From Kribbella kalugense (GTDB lineage: Bacteria > Actinomycetota > Actinomycetes > Propionibacteriales > Kribbellaceae), in NCBI RefSeq assembly GCF_004365875.1, contig NZ_SODF01000003.1:169666-233665 (forward strand): 64,000 bases of DNA, read 5' to 3'. The position numbers and the translations under genes are program-made. The notes below the pieces were generated by a model. The model ran no database searches and had not been told where the DNA came from. It worked only from the letters and a program-made list of their open reading frames with translations. Positions 57,235 through 64,000 of the stretch are shown here, piece after piece (the stretch's first letter is position 1; each line of letters starts with the position of its first letter).

Positions 57235-58426
57235 GCAGACCGCGGCTGGTGATCACGAGCAGGATGAACGCGATCATGCCGACGATCAGGTGGGAGTTGC
57301 CGGGAATCGACTGCCAGAAGGTCCAGCTGAGCTCGCGGTCGTCGCGGTACGGGACCCACCAGATCGAGCGCAGTACGAACAGGCCGTAGAACAGCACGCC
57401 GGTGACGACCGCCGGGTTCAGACCCCAACGGCGGTTGACGCCGCGGATCAGGCTGACGCCGAGCGGGATGATCCAGACCCAGTGGTGGCTCCACGAGATC
57501 GGCGACGCGTACAGGACCGCCAGCGCCATCACCGAGATCGCGGTGACGCGCTCGTCGGCCAGCCAGTAGCGCCGGGCCAGCCAGAGCACGAGCAGACCGA
57601 ACACCACCGACAGCACGAACCAGGTCGGCTGCACCCAGCTCGCGTCGTCGCCGATCCGGTGCAGGAAGCCGTTGAAGGACTGGTTGCCGGTGTAGGCGAT
57701 CCCGCCGACCCGGTTCGCGTCCAGGATCACGTCGGTCCAGTACCGCCAGGACTGGTGCGGCACGATCGCGAACCCGATCGCCATCGTTGCCAGCAGCCCC
57801 AGTACGGCGTTGCGCAGCGCCCGCCACTGCTTCGTCACGATCAGCAGCGCGAGGAACGGCAGCGGAGTCAGCTTGACGCCGATCGTCACGCCGACCCAGA
57901 ACCCGCGCAGCTTGGTGTTGTTCGGCCGGACCAGGTCCAGCAGGATCATTGCGGTCAGCAACAGGTTGATCTGGCCGAACTGGATCGTCTGCCAGACCGG
58001 TTCGAGCAGCAGCGACAAGATGGTGAGCGCGATCAGTGCCGCGGTGCGCTTGCGCTGGGTGACGAACGACCAGAACGTCTTCGGCAGGCTGGTCCGCCAC
58101 AGCGCGGTGATGCAGAGCACCGAGATGGTCGTCCAGGTCACCAGCGCGACGCCCCACGGTACGGCGGCCAGCGGGACCATCGCGATCGCGGCGAACGGCG
58201 GGTAGGTGAACGGCAGACCGGAGCCCGGCAGCTGCGCGTCGTACAGCGACTTGCCATGCAGCAGCACCGAGCCGCCCATCCGGTAGACGCGCAGGTCGAT
58301 CATGCCGCCGAACAGGCTGCCGACCCAGGCGCCGAGCGCGACGAGTACGGCGCAGCCGACGATCGCGATGACGACGCGGCGGCTGGCCGGACGGGCTGGG
58401 GAGGAGGGAGGGGTGGTCACGGTCAC
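57197..58426 (-). CDS. GT87 (DUF2029) polyprenol-phosphate-mannose-type glycosyltransferase
   Basis: A 409-residue polytopic GT-C enzyme, related to actinobacterial alpha-mannosyltransferases that use polyprenyl-phosphate mannose. About ten helices; the first external loop has FGGMIDLRVYRMGGSVLLHGKSLYD with the catalytic-type Asp; later blocks are GFWVGVTIGVKLTPLPFLALL, GNQSFNGFLHR and SPISWSHHWVWIIPLGV. The GTG at 58426 overlaps the HAD stop (GTGA); an Arg-rich upstream reading is rejected. Likely adds sugar to a lipid-linked glycan at the outer face of the membrane. Confidence 0.85.
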   Translation of the reverse strand: MTVTTPPSSPARPASRRVVIAIVGCAVLVALGAWVGSLFGGMIDLRVYRMGGSVLLHGKSLYDAQLPGSGLPFTYPPFAAIAMVPLAAVPWGVALVTWTTISVLCITALWRTSLPKTFWSFVTQRKRTAALIALTILSLLLEPVWQTIQFGQINLLLTAMILLDLVRPNNTKLRGFWVGVTIGVKLTPLPFLALLIVTKQWRALRNAVLGLLATMAIGFAIVPHQSWRYWTDVILDANRVGGIAYTGNQSFNGFLHRIGDDASWVQPTWFVLSVVFGLLVLWLARRYWLADERVTAISVMALAVLYASPISWSHHWVWIIPLGVSLIRGVNRRWGLNPAVVTGVLFYGLFVLRSIWWVPYRDDRELSWTFWQSIPGNSHLIVGMIAFILLVITSRGLPKPSAPATSDPA

Positions 58427-59082
58427 GTCAGGTCGGCTCCGAACAGGGTTTCCAGCGCTCGCCGGGTCTCGTCGTACTCGGTGTGAAGAATCGCGGTCAT
58501 GCCGACCGCGCGGGCGCCGTCGACGTTGAGTTGCAGGTCGTCGATGAAGACGCACTCCGACGGCTCCAAGTTCAGCCGGCGGGCGGCGAGCAGGAAGATC
58601 TCCGGCTCGGGTTTGCGCAGGCCGACCTCACCGGAGATGACGATGTCGTCGAACATCCCGTCCCAGGTGTCGCGGGGATAGGTGTTGCCCCAGGAGTTCG
58701 ACAGCAGGGCGGTCTTGATCCCGCGTTCGTTGGCCCGGCGGACCAGCGCGGACATCGCCGGCTGGTGCTCGAAATGGGCGAACATCCGCTCGATCAGTCC
58801 CTCGGCCGGGACCGGCGTACCGTCGCGGCGAACCAGGATCGAGGCGAGCTTCCGCTCGAAGTCCGGTACGGCGATCTGGCCGCGCTCGAGCGCGTGGACC
58901 GGGTTCAGCTCGACCTCTGCTGTCGACTCCGACGGCAGCCATTTCAGGACCGCTTCCAGGTAGGAGTCGAAGTCGAAATCGTCCAGCTCCGCCCAGCGCC
59001 GGAGCGCCGGTTCCAGTCCCGAGGTGAGCACGCCGCCCCAGTCCACCAGCAGACCACGCGGCAGCACCCGCACCTCAACCAT
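58423..59082 (-). CDS. HAD superfamily hydrolase-like protein
   Basis: A 219-residue HAD subfamily IA protein. Motif I is LLVDWGGVLTSG: the nucleophile Asp is kept, but the acid/base Asp two residues on is Gly. Motif II is ALLSNSWGN, motif III the Lys in GLRKPEPEIFLLAARRL, motif IV VFIDDLQLNVDGA. Subfamily proteins without the second Asp are seen among dehalogenase-like or weak phosphatases. ATG 59082 gives the natural N-terminus MVEVRVLPRGLLVDW; a GTG seven codons earlier is possible. Overlaps the GT87 start. Confidence 0.82.
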   Translation of the reverse strand: MVEVRVLPRGLLVDWGGVLTSGLEPALRRWAELDDFDFDSYLEAVLKWLPSESTAEVELNPVHALERGQIAVPDFERKLASILVRRDGTPVPAEGLIERMFAHFEHQPAMSALVRRANERGIKTALLSNSWGNTYPRDTWDGMFDDIVISGEVGLRKPEPEIFLLAARRLNLEPSECVFIDDLQLNVDGARAVGMTAILHTEYDETRRALETLFGADLT

Positions 59083-59157
59083 GCCCGCAAGCCTACTCAG
59101 CACAGGCTCGCCCTAACGCTGCCGACCCTCCTCATCACCCGCCGTAGCCGGGCGGTG

Positions 59158-59952
59158 TCAGTGGTTGTACTCGATGCTGACGTCGCCTGAGGAGGTCTTG
59201 GCCTTGAGGGTGCGAGTCGAGTTCGGATCGATCTTCACCGTGGCCGACTCGTCGCCGGAAGAGGTGTCGGTGTCCACCTTGTACGTCTCGTCGCCGGACG
59301 GGATCCGGATCGACACGTCGCCCGAGCTCGCCTCCGCCTCGACGGACTGCGGCGCGACGGTGAAGTCGAGCGATGAGCTGCCGGAACTGGTGTTGCTCGT
59401 CACCGAGGTTGCGGTCAGCCCGTCTGCCTCGATGTCACCGGAGCTCGCCTCCAGCTGCAGCGGTCCGCCGACATCGTGCACCGCGATGTCACCCGAGCTG
59501 GTCTTCAGGTCCGCGCCACCCTCGAAGCCGGACAGCGTCAGGTTTCCACTGCTGCTCTCGACCGTCAGCTTGAGGTCCCGCGGCACCGTCAGCACGTAGC
59601 TGGTCTTGCAGCCGAACGCCAGGAAACCGCAACCGCCGCTGTTCAGCTCGAGCTTGCCGCCGTCCTCGTGGTACTTCTCCTTCGGGTCCGAGCCGAAGAT
59701 GTTCCGGGAGAAATGCCGCTCGACCTTCACGTCGGTCCCGTCGCCCGGCTTGACCTCGACCGTCGCCGAGCCGCCCTTGACCACCAGCGAGTCGCCGTGG
59801 ACCGCGTAGCTGTCCTGGCTGCTCTTGGCGCCGTCGGTCAGCCCGGTGAGCGCCCAGTACAACCCGCCGAGGATGAGGGCGACCGAGATGGCGATCCCGT
59901 ACCGCCGCTCGGTGCTCATCGACCTCGTAGGCCGGCCTTGGACATCGGACAT
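59158..59952 (-). CDS. Membrane-anchored DUF4097 repeat protein
   Basis: A 264-residue protein with an N-terminal membrane helix (YGIAISVALILGGLYWALTG, about 18-37) and an exported beta-helix-like region. Seven SSG turns at about 20-residue steps (SSSGNLTLSGF, TSSGDIAVHDV, SSGDIEADGL, SSGSSSLDF, SSGDVSIRI, SSGDESATV, SSGDVSIEY) make the DUF4097 solenoid. A Cys pair (GGCGFLAFGCK) may be a disulphide. AGGGAG precedes the ATG at 59952. Function unknown; these solenoids may be envelope-stress or adhesin components. Confidence 0.85.
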   Translation of the reverse strand: MSDVQGRPTRSMSTERRYGIAISVALILGGLYWALTGLTDGAKSSQDSYAVHGDSLVVKGGSATVEVKPGDGTDVKVERHFSRNIFGSDPKEKYHEDGGKLELNSGGCGFLAFGCKTSYVLTVPRDLKLTVESSSGNLTLSGFEGGADLKTSSGDIAVHDVGGPLQLEASSGDIEADGLTATSVTSNTSSGSSSLDFTVAPQSVEAEASSGDVSIRIPSGDETYKVDTDTSSGDESATVKIDPNSTRTLKAKTSSGDVSIEYNH

Positions 59953-59998
59953 GACGCTCCCTGAAGTACGGGTCGAAGTACAGCCAACCCTGGCACAT

Positions 59999-60017
59999 CA
60001 CCGACCCGTTGTCGGTG
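59999..60017 (-). terminator. Hairpin downstream of the CpaE-like gene
   Basis: CACCGAC (59999-60005) and GTCGGTG (60011-60017) with a 5-nt loop, 50 nt past the CpaE-like stop on the minus strand and 46 bp upstream of the DUF4097 gene. Confidence 0.5.
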
Positions 60018-60066
60018 GGGTTATCCCCCGGCTCCCCACCTACTCGACCCTGAGTCCGCTCGGTTC

Positions 60067-61335
60067 TCAGGCGGGCGCGAGGTCCTTGACCACCGAGGTT
60101 GCGAGCTGCTGGAAGGCTTTGCGGAGCTTGCTGGACTTAGCGGCCTCGGACAGGCTGCGCCCGTGCGACATCGCCGTGTCGACCGCATTCAAGTCGTACG
60201 GCAACAGGGCAGCCGGCTGGATCCCGGCGTACTGCGCGAGTGCCTCGGCGGCGGCCTCGCCCGGTGAACTGCCGAGCGCCCCGGAACGGAGCCGGTTGAC
60301 GACCACGCGCACGGTGACCGAGGGTGCGACGGTCTGCAGCTCGTGGACGGCCCGGATCAACCGGGTCAGCCCGACCGGATCCGCCGTACCGACAATGATC
60401 ACCTCGTCGGCCTCCTCCAGCGTCGCCACCGTCGCGCCGTTGCGCCGCGGGGCGAGCGAGTCGAACGAGATCTCCTCGTCGGTCTCGATGCAGAACCCGA
60501 CGTCCACCACCGTGGCCGGGGCCAGCGTCCGCGCCGACGACCAGATCGACTCGATCGCCGCCGGGCGCAGTTCGGTCCACCGGTCGGCCCGGCTGAGGCC
60601 GGTCAGCACCAGCAGATGCGGATTCACCTGCCGGGCGTGCTTCGCGAGCATGACCATGTCGAGCGCACCGTTCGACGCCGACCGCGCCGCGGCGGCCAGC
60701 CCGGAGGTCTCGTCGAGCATCCCGAGCATCTGCGCCACGGTCCCGCCGTACACATCGGCGTCGGCGAGCAGGGTCGGCACGCCCTTGGCCGACAGCTCGG
60801 ACGCGAGGTTGACGGCGACCGTCGTCCGCCCCGGCGCGCCGGTCGGCCCCCAGACCGCGATCAGCCGACCTGCGCCCTGGGAGTACGGCGGCGGCTCGTG
60901 GTGCGGATTCTCCGGAGTGAGCGGCACGAATCCGCCGGCGAACTGCGCGGTCGAGATCGGTGGGCCTGCGTCGATGGCATCGGTGACCGCGCGAGCGAGG
61001 TCAGCCGGACTGACGTCGGCGGGCAGGATCCGCTCGATGCCCATCCGGCTGAGCCGTTCCTCGGTACCTAACGGCGCACCGGTCTCGGCCGGGTCGACCA
61101 AGGCGAGCACGGCGATCCCGCGCGCGTGCAGCGCGGCGACCACGTCGGACGACAGGCGCGCCAGGACGTCGGCCAGCAACACCGCCCGAGCCTGCCCGCT
61201 CGCGGCGGCCGCCATCACATCGGCGACGTCGACACAGCGCCGTACCACCCGGATCCCGGGCGCCCGCTCGGCCCGGCGTACGACCTCTGCCTCCCAGGAC
61301 GCACCGGTCACGGCCAGCAGGACTGGGATCGACAT
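60067..61335 (-). CDS. CpaE/TadZ-like ATPase of a Tad pilus system
   Basis: A 422-residue MinD/ParA-type protein: an N-terminal receiver-like domain (residues 1-140) without a clear phospho-Asp, then an ATPase domain with a deviant Walker A, WGPTGAPGRTTVAVNLAS, and LLADADVYGGTVAQMLG as the switch region. A later VEEADEVIIVGTADPVGLTRLI-type block supports the call. Such proteins localise Tad/Flp pilus or type IV secretion assembly. ATG 61335 overlaps the stop of the CpaB-like gene. The remaining tad genes are not in this window. Confidence 0.85.
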   Translation of the reverse strand: MSIPVLLAVTGASWEAEVVRRAERAPGIRVVRRCVDVADVMAAAASGQARAVLLADVLARLSSDVVAALHARGIAVLALVDPAETGAPLGTEERLSRMGIERILPADVSPADLARAVTDAIDAGPPISTAQFAGGFVPLTPENPHHEPPPYSQGAGRLIAVWGPTGAPGRTTVAVNLASELSAKGVPTLLADADVYGGTVAQMLGMLDETSGLAAAARSASNGALDMVMLAKHARQVNPHLLVLTGLSRADRWTELRPAAIESIWSSARTLAPATVVDVGFCIETDEEISFDSLAPRRNGATVATLEEADEVIIVGTADPVGLTRLIRAVHELQTVAPSVTVRVVVNRLRSGALGSSPGEAAAEALAQYAGIQPAALLPYDLNAVDTAMSHGRSLSEAAKSSKLRKAFQQLATSVVKDLAPA

Positions 61336-61994
61336 CAGCCGTCCTTCCGGACCAGGGTCGGCTCGCCAGCACCGATCGCGGTCAGAGCGGCCGGGATCCG
61401 GGGCAGGTCGGCCGACGTGAGCCCGACCAGGACCTGTCGCCGACCCGTGCCGCCCGCGACGCCCTTGACCGAGTCGATCTGCAGCACACGGACGCTGCTC
61501 CACAGCGGCCTCGCGGGCTGTCCCTCTTCCTTGGGCACGACCCAGACGTCCACGATGTCGCCGATCGCGGTGTCGGACGGCAGGTGGCCGGTCGCGACCG
61601 ACAGCGGCAGCTCGGTGCGGTCCTGGTCGGACTTGGGGACGGCGGCATCCTTCGGCACGAACTCGCCCTGACCGACCTCGCGGCCGACGACCAGGCCCTT
61701 CACGTCGAAGTCTGCAGCGAGGTACTTCCCGGAGTCGTCACCGCTGGTGAAGCGGACCCGGACTGTGGTCAGGTCGTCGTCGGTCAGCGGTACGCCGACC
61801 TTGAGGTCGTGCTTGGCCGCCCAGATCGTGGTGGTGTCGTCGGCGGACGACAGCAGCTTGGCGCCGGCCAGCGCGGTGACGGCGACGAGCAGCACGCCGA
61901 GGACCAGGCGGCCGTCCTTCCACCGCGCCTTCCGGTTGCGCTGGGCCGGGGCGGACGGCGCCCCGAATCCGCTTCGCACAGCTGTGTCGACCAC
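61335..61994 (-). CDS. SAF domain protein, CpaB/RcpC-like
   Basis: A 219-residue protein with one N-terminal membrane helix (LVLGVLLVAVTALAGAKLL, about 31-49) and a SAF domain (DLKVGVPLTDDDLTTVRVRF, LVVGREVGQGEFVPKDAAV), the fold used by CpaB in Tad pilus assembly outside the membrane. It starts with GTG 61994; GGGAG lies 6 nt upstream. It precedes and overlaps the CpaE-like gene by one base, so both belong to one Tad-type unit. Confidence 0.85.
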   Translation of the reverse strand: MVDTAVRSGFGAPSAPAQRNRKARWKDGRLVLGVLLVAVTALAGAKLLSSADDTTTIWAAKHDLKVGVPLTDDDLTTVRVRFTSGDDSGKYLAADFDVKGLVVGREVGQGEFVPKDAAVPKSDQDRTELPLSVATGHLPSDTAIGDIVDVWVVPKEEGQPARPLWSSVRVLQIDSVKGVAGGTGRRQVLVGLTSADLPRIPAALTAIGAGEPTLVRKDG

Positions 61995-62161
61995 GTCGTC
62001 TCCCAGTCAATCGTTCGTTCTCGGGCGACATTCTGCCTGGTCGCGGATCGCACCGTGCACGGTCATCCACAGGCTGTGACGACCTGGGGACAAACCGGCT
62101 CGTTCGTTCGCCAACCGTGGCAAACTGAAGGAACCAGACACTATGAGAAGGAGCACGACGG

Positions 62162-62410
62162 ATGCCGGGTCCCCGATTCCTCCAGCTCGCGGACGTCGCC
62201 GAGGTCCTCAACATCTCCGCCAACCAGGTCTATGCGCTGGTCCGCCGCGGTGACATCCCCGCGGTCAAGATCGGCGGCCGCGGCCAGTGGCGGGTCGAGG
62301 CGACCGAGCTGGAGAAGTACATCGAGCGGCTGTACAGCGAGACCAAGAACTTCATCGACGCCCACCCCTTCGGCGAAGAAGCCGAGACCCCCGAAGACGC
62401 ACAGCTGTAG
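62162..62410 (+). CDS. Excisionase/BldC-like helix-turn-helix protein
   Basis: An 82-residue MerR-type HTH protein: FLQLADVAEVLNISANQVYALVRRGDIPAVKIGGRGQWRV (about 6-45) is a winged helix of the BldC/excisionase kind, followed by a helix ELEKYIERLYSETKNFIDAHPFG and an acidic end. AAGGAG is 8 nt before the ATG. No integrase is nearby, so a developmental or housekeeping regulator is more likely than a true excisionase. A GCAAACT motif lies upstream of it and occurs twice before the gene at 63438. Confidence 0.88.
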   Translation: MPGPRFLQLADVAEVLNISANQVYALVRRGDIPAVKIGGRGQWRVEATELEKYIERLYSETKNFIDAHPFGEEAETPEDAQL

Positions 62411-62719
62411 GACTCGCCGCCCGGCGAGCTGGCGCCGGGCCGCGACTGCCGACCGCACCCCCGCACTCACGACGGCCAACGCCCTCCCCGCGCCTTCCCG
62501 CGCCGCGCCTTCCCGGCGCCCCGCATGCCCGCACCCGCCCGCGCGCCGCCTCGCCGCGCCTCGCCGCGCCTCGCCCGCCCGCCTCGCCTGCCCGCGCCGC
62601 GCTTGGCGCGCGAACCCTCCAAGTCAGGGGGCATCCCCTCAGTTGGAGGGTTGCCCACTGAGAATCTGAGGGGGCAACCCTCCAACTGAGTGGGCAACCC
62701 CAGGACGACCAGGGCGGGT
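62411..62719. repeat. 309-bp gene-free stretch: C-rich low complexity and nested palindromes
   Basis: The first part (about 62480-62605) is a strand-asymmetric C-rich tract with short tandem units such as CGCCGCGCCT; I see no ORF or RNA gene in it. The second part (62613-62701) contains a perfect 19-bp inverted repeat at 62638-62656 and 62672-62690 (core GGAGGGTTGCCC), and an alternative 12-bp pair GGGTTGCCCACT (62648-62659) with AGTGGGCAACCC (62689-62700). A third, degenerate copy starts at 62613. Between convergent genes, it can serve as a bidirectional terminator. Confidence 0.7.
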
Positions 62720-63268
62720 TCAGCGGCGGCGGAGGGCTCGTAGGGCTTGGGTGGGGACGAGGCGGACGTTGTAGACCTCGGTACGGCGGCGTGGCGCGTC
62801 GAGCGGGTGCTCCGCGATCTCCACGAAGTCGGCGCCGACCCGGTCGATGGTGCCGGTGACGGGCCCGCCGCCACTGCAGAACAGCGTGACCGGTGAGCGG
62901 TCCCGCGCGATTCCCCGCAGCAGATGGGCGAGCCCGAGCTTGCCCTCGACGGCTCCGACGGCCGGCTCGGCCCACGGTCCCAGCCGGTGTACGGCGACCA
63001 GCGCGTCGACCGGGATGAGCCACTCTTCGTAGCGCTCGGTCTCGAGCAGCAGGCAGTCCTTCCCGACCCGGCTCAACAGCCCGCGAACGGGATCGACGTC
63101 GTTCACTTCGACGCGTACGACGGTGTCGACGGCGCCCCGGAGCCGGTCGAGCACGGTGATCTTGCCGACCTCGGTCCGGATCCGGTCGGCCACTTCGCCG
63201 TACAGATCGGTCTCCTGGAGCGCCTCGAACTGTGACTCCAGGTCCGCGAACAACGCATCCCACCGCAT
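62720..63268 (-). CDS. Conserved hypothetical protein
   Basis: A 182-residue cytoplasmic protein: MRWDALFADLESQFEALQETDLYGEVADRIRTEVGKITVLDRLRG as a helical N-terminus, then beta-rich segments (VVRVEVNDVDPVRGLLSRVG, YEEWLIPVDALVAVHRLG, GGGPVTGTIDRVGADFVEIAEH) that resemble an Sm- or SH3-like barrel, and a basic C-terminus. It appears to be an actinobacterial conserved protein; I cannot name a function. Start ATG 63268. It converges with the HTH gene. Confidence 0.78.
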   Translation of the reverse strand: MRWDALFADLESQFEALQETDLYGEVADRIRTEVGKITVLDRLRGAVDTVVRVEVNDVDPVRGLLSRVGKDCLLLETERYEEWLIPVDALVAVHRLGPWAEPAVGAVEGKLGLAHLLRGIARDRSPVTLFCSGGGPVTGTIDRVGADFVEIAEHPLDAPRRRTEVYNVRLVPTQALRALRRR

Positions 63269-63355
63269 GACCGCGAACCTACCGGTCCCGGGTACCGCTG
63301 CGCCGGTCGACCGTCACCGTCCGCTGCAGAAACCCACGCTGCGTGCGTTAAGGAC

Positions 63356-63386
63356 TTGCAAAGCTGCCCTAGAACCGGTCTATAGT
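63356..63386 (+). promoter_or_regulatory. Candidate promoter of the terminal gene
   Basis: TTGCAA (63356-63361) and TATAGT (63381-63386), 19 bp apart, unusually AT-rich for this genome, 51 bp before the ATG at 63438. Confidence 0.5.
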
Positions 63387-63398
63387 GGTCAAACCGAA

Positions 63399-63415
63399 GC
63401 AAACTAACGCAAACT
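63399..63415 (+). promoter_or_regulatory. GCAAACT direct repeat
   Basis: GCAAACT occurs at 63399-63405 and 63409-63415 (10-bp period), just after the -10 of the terminal gene, and once more at 62120-62126 upstream of the BldC-like gene. Direct repeats are the binding mode known for BldC-type proteins. Confidence 0.4.
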
Positions 63416-63437
63416 CATAGGTCGGGGGCGAAGCGGG

Positions 63438-64000
63438 ATGAACGCGATGATCCGGGCGCTGAAGGGCACTCTCGCGGTGCTCGCGCTGGCCGGCCTCGGC
63501 CTGCTGCTGCGGTGGATGACGGCCGGGTCGATCAGCGGCGTGAGGACGTACGACCTGGACACGCTGACCGTGCTCGCGGTCGGGACGGTCGCCTGGATCG
63601 CGTACGGGTGGCTGGCTCTCGCGGTCGTGACCACGGTGCTGGAGCAGCTGCCCGGCGTGGTCGGCGCACTGGCCGGTGCGGTGGCAAGCCGAATCACGAC
63701 GAAGACCGCCCGAGCCCTCCTCCGCTCCGGCCTGGGAGTCGCAGCCGTCACACCCCTAACCGTCGGCGTCGCCCACGCCACCCCCGGCGACACCTCCCAC
63801 GTCCTCCACCTGAACCAGACCGCCCCCGCCCCCAAACTCCCCAACACCACCCACCCAGCCACCGAACCCCACTCCACCATCCAGCTCGGCACCACCAACT
63901 ACCGCGCCACGGAGCCCCACTCACGCGTGGAAATCGGCGGCAGCCACACCGCCCCGCAACAGGCCGCAGACACCAACTACCGGGCCACCGAACCTCGCTC
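63438..64000 (+). CDS. Partial membrane protein with NYRATEP repeats
   Basis: An ORF open to the window edge (187 codons). Two hydrophobic helices lie at the N-terminus (TLAVLALAGLGLLLRWM and LTVLAVGTVAWIAYGWLAL), followed by ASRITTKTARALLRSGLGVAA and a third hydrophobic segment, then an exported-looking Thr/His/Pro-rich region with repeats HPATEPHS, NYRATEPHS and NYRATEPRS. The layout resembles the start of actinobacterial LysM- or BTAD-containing membrane proteins, but no such domain is visible before the edge. Start ATG 63438; a second ATG three codons on is also possible. Confidence 0.7.
   Translation, partial: MNAMIRALKGTLAVLALAGLGLLLRWMTAGSISGVRTYDLDTLTVLAVGTVAWIAYGWLALAVVTTVLEQLPGVVGALAGAVASRITTKTARALLRSGLGVAAVTPLTVGVAHATPGDTSHVLHLNQTAPAPKLPNTTHPATEPHSTIQLGTTNYRATEPHSRVEIGGSHTAPQQAADTNYRATEPR

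Noticed and set aside
62162..62410. Excisionase, implying an integrated element
   Set aside because: No integrase, attachment-site repeat or phage genes nearby; the BldC/MerR-type regulator reading is simpler.
1..64000. tRNA, rRNA, CRISPR, transposase or prophage genes
   Set aside because: I looked in the intergenic stretches for T-loop-like sequence, regular spacer arrays and recombinase motifs and found none convincing.

Overview
The window is high-GC DNA (roughly 70%), with strong third-position G/C bias, many GTG/TTG starts, dense gene packing and frequent ATGA/GTGA start-stop overlaps. The content (large NAD-specific glutamate dehydrogenase, ANTAR, WYL and DUF2505 proteins, a Ku gene, actinobacterial lipase, mycobacterial-type WS/DGAT, Tad/Cpa secretion parts) indicates a soil actinomycete. 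The overall style fits Kribbella or a close relative in the Propionibacteriales; that placement is inference. It looks like ordinary chromosome: I see no rRNA, tRNA, CRISPR, transposase, integrase or phage genes.

Layout. 1-4136: a minus-strand myo-inositol operon (iolG, an inosose dehydratase-like gene, iolC, then a partial proline-rich ORF) diverging from a GntR/UTRA regulator whose ribosome-binding site and start codon sit in the arm of a short palindromic element. 4133-8995: NAD-glutamate dehydrogenase. 9111-12232: a five-gene translationally coupled redox operon (Ser-rich exported peptide, ApbE flavin transferase, ferric-reductase-like membrane protein, NuoF-like flavoprotein, ferredoxin). 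12324-18937: small regulator/enzyme pairs (MarR/NmrA, phosphotransferase/DUF347, VOC/WYL, GAF-ANTAR, ArsR/SRPBCC), several with clear operators. 18916-26018: a fructan/sucrose-type locus with two GH32 enzymes, a LacI repressor, an ABC importer and two identical CAATACGTATTG operators. 26073-33012: two exported proteins, one a 1934-residue DUF11-repeat surface protein. 33129-38935: CoA-transferase A subunit, LysR, a two-component system, a membrane protein, tryptophan 2,3-dioxygenase and a small membrane protein. 39112-40575: GH76 mannanase.

40736-46791 is the part I find most interesting: four genes with overlapping starts and stops encoding a divergent Hsp70, a GrpE-like protein, a membrane protein with a degenerate J-like N-terminus plus two septum-formation-like repeats, and a TPR-membrane-OmpA-like protein. 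Together they look like a dedicated, membrane-linked Hsp70 machine distinct from the housekeeping DnaK system.

46807-64000: DUF2505, a tiny zinc ribbon behind a hairpin that buries its Shine-Dalgarno sequence, lipase, TetR, pruA, Ku with a VOC gene, a WS/DGAT-like acyltransferase, cupredoxin lipoprotein and polytopic membrane protein, nucleotidyltransferase, GT87, HAD hydrolase, DUF4097 protein, CpaE/CpaB-like pilus parts, a BldC/excisionase-like HTH protein, a conserved hypothetical, and a membrane protein running off the right edge. Six convergent gene pairs overlap at their 3' ends, and several intergenic palindromes act as likely terminators or operators.
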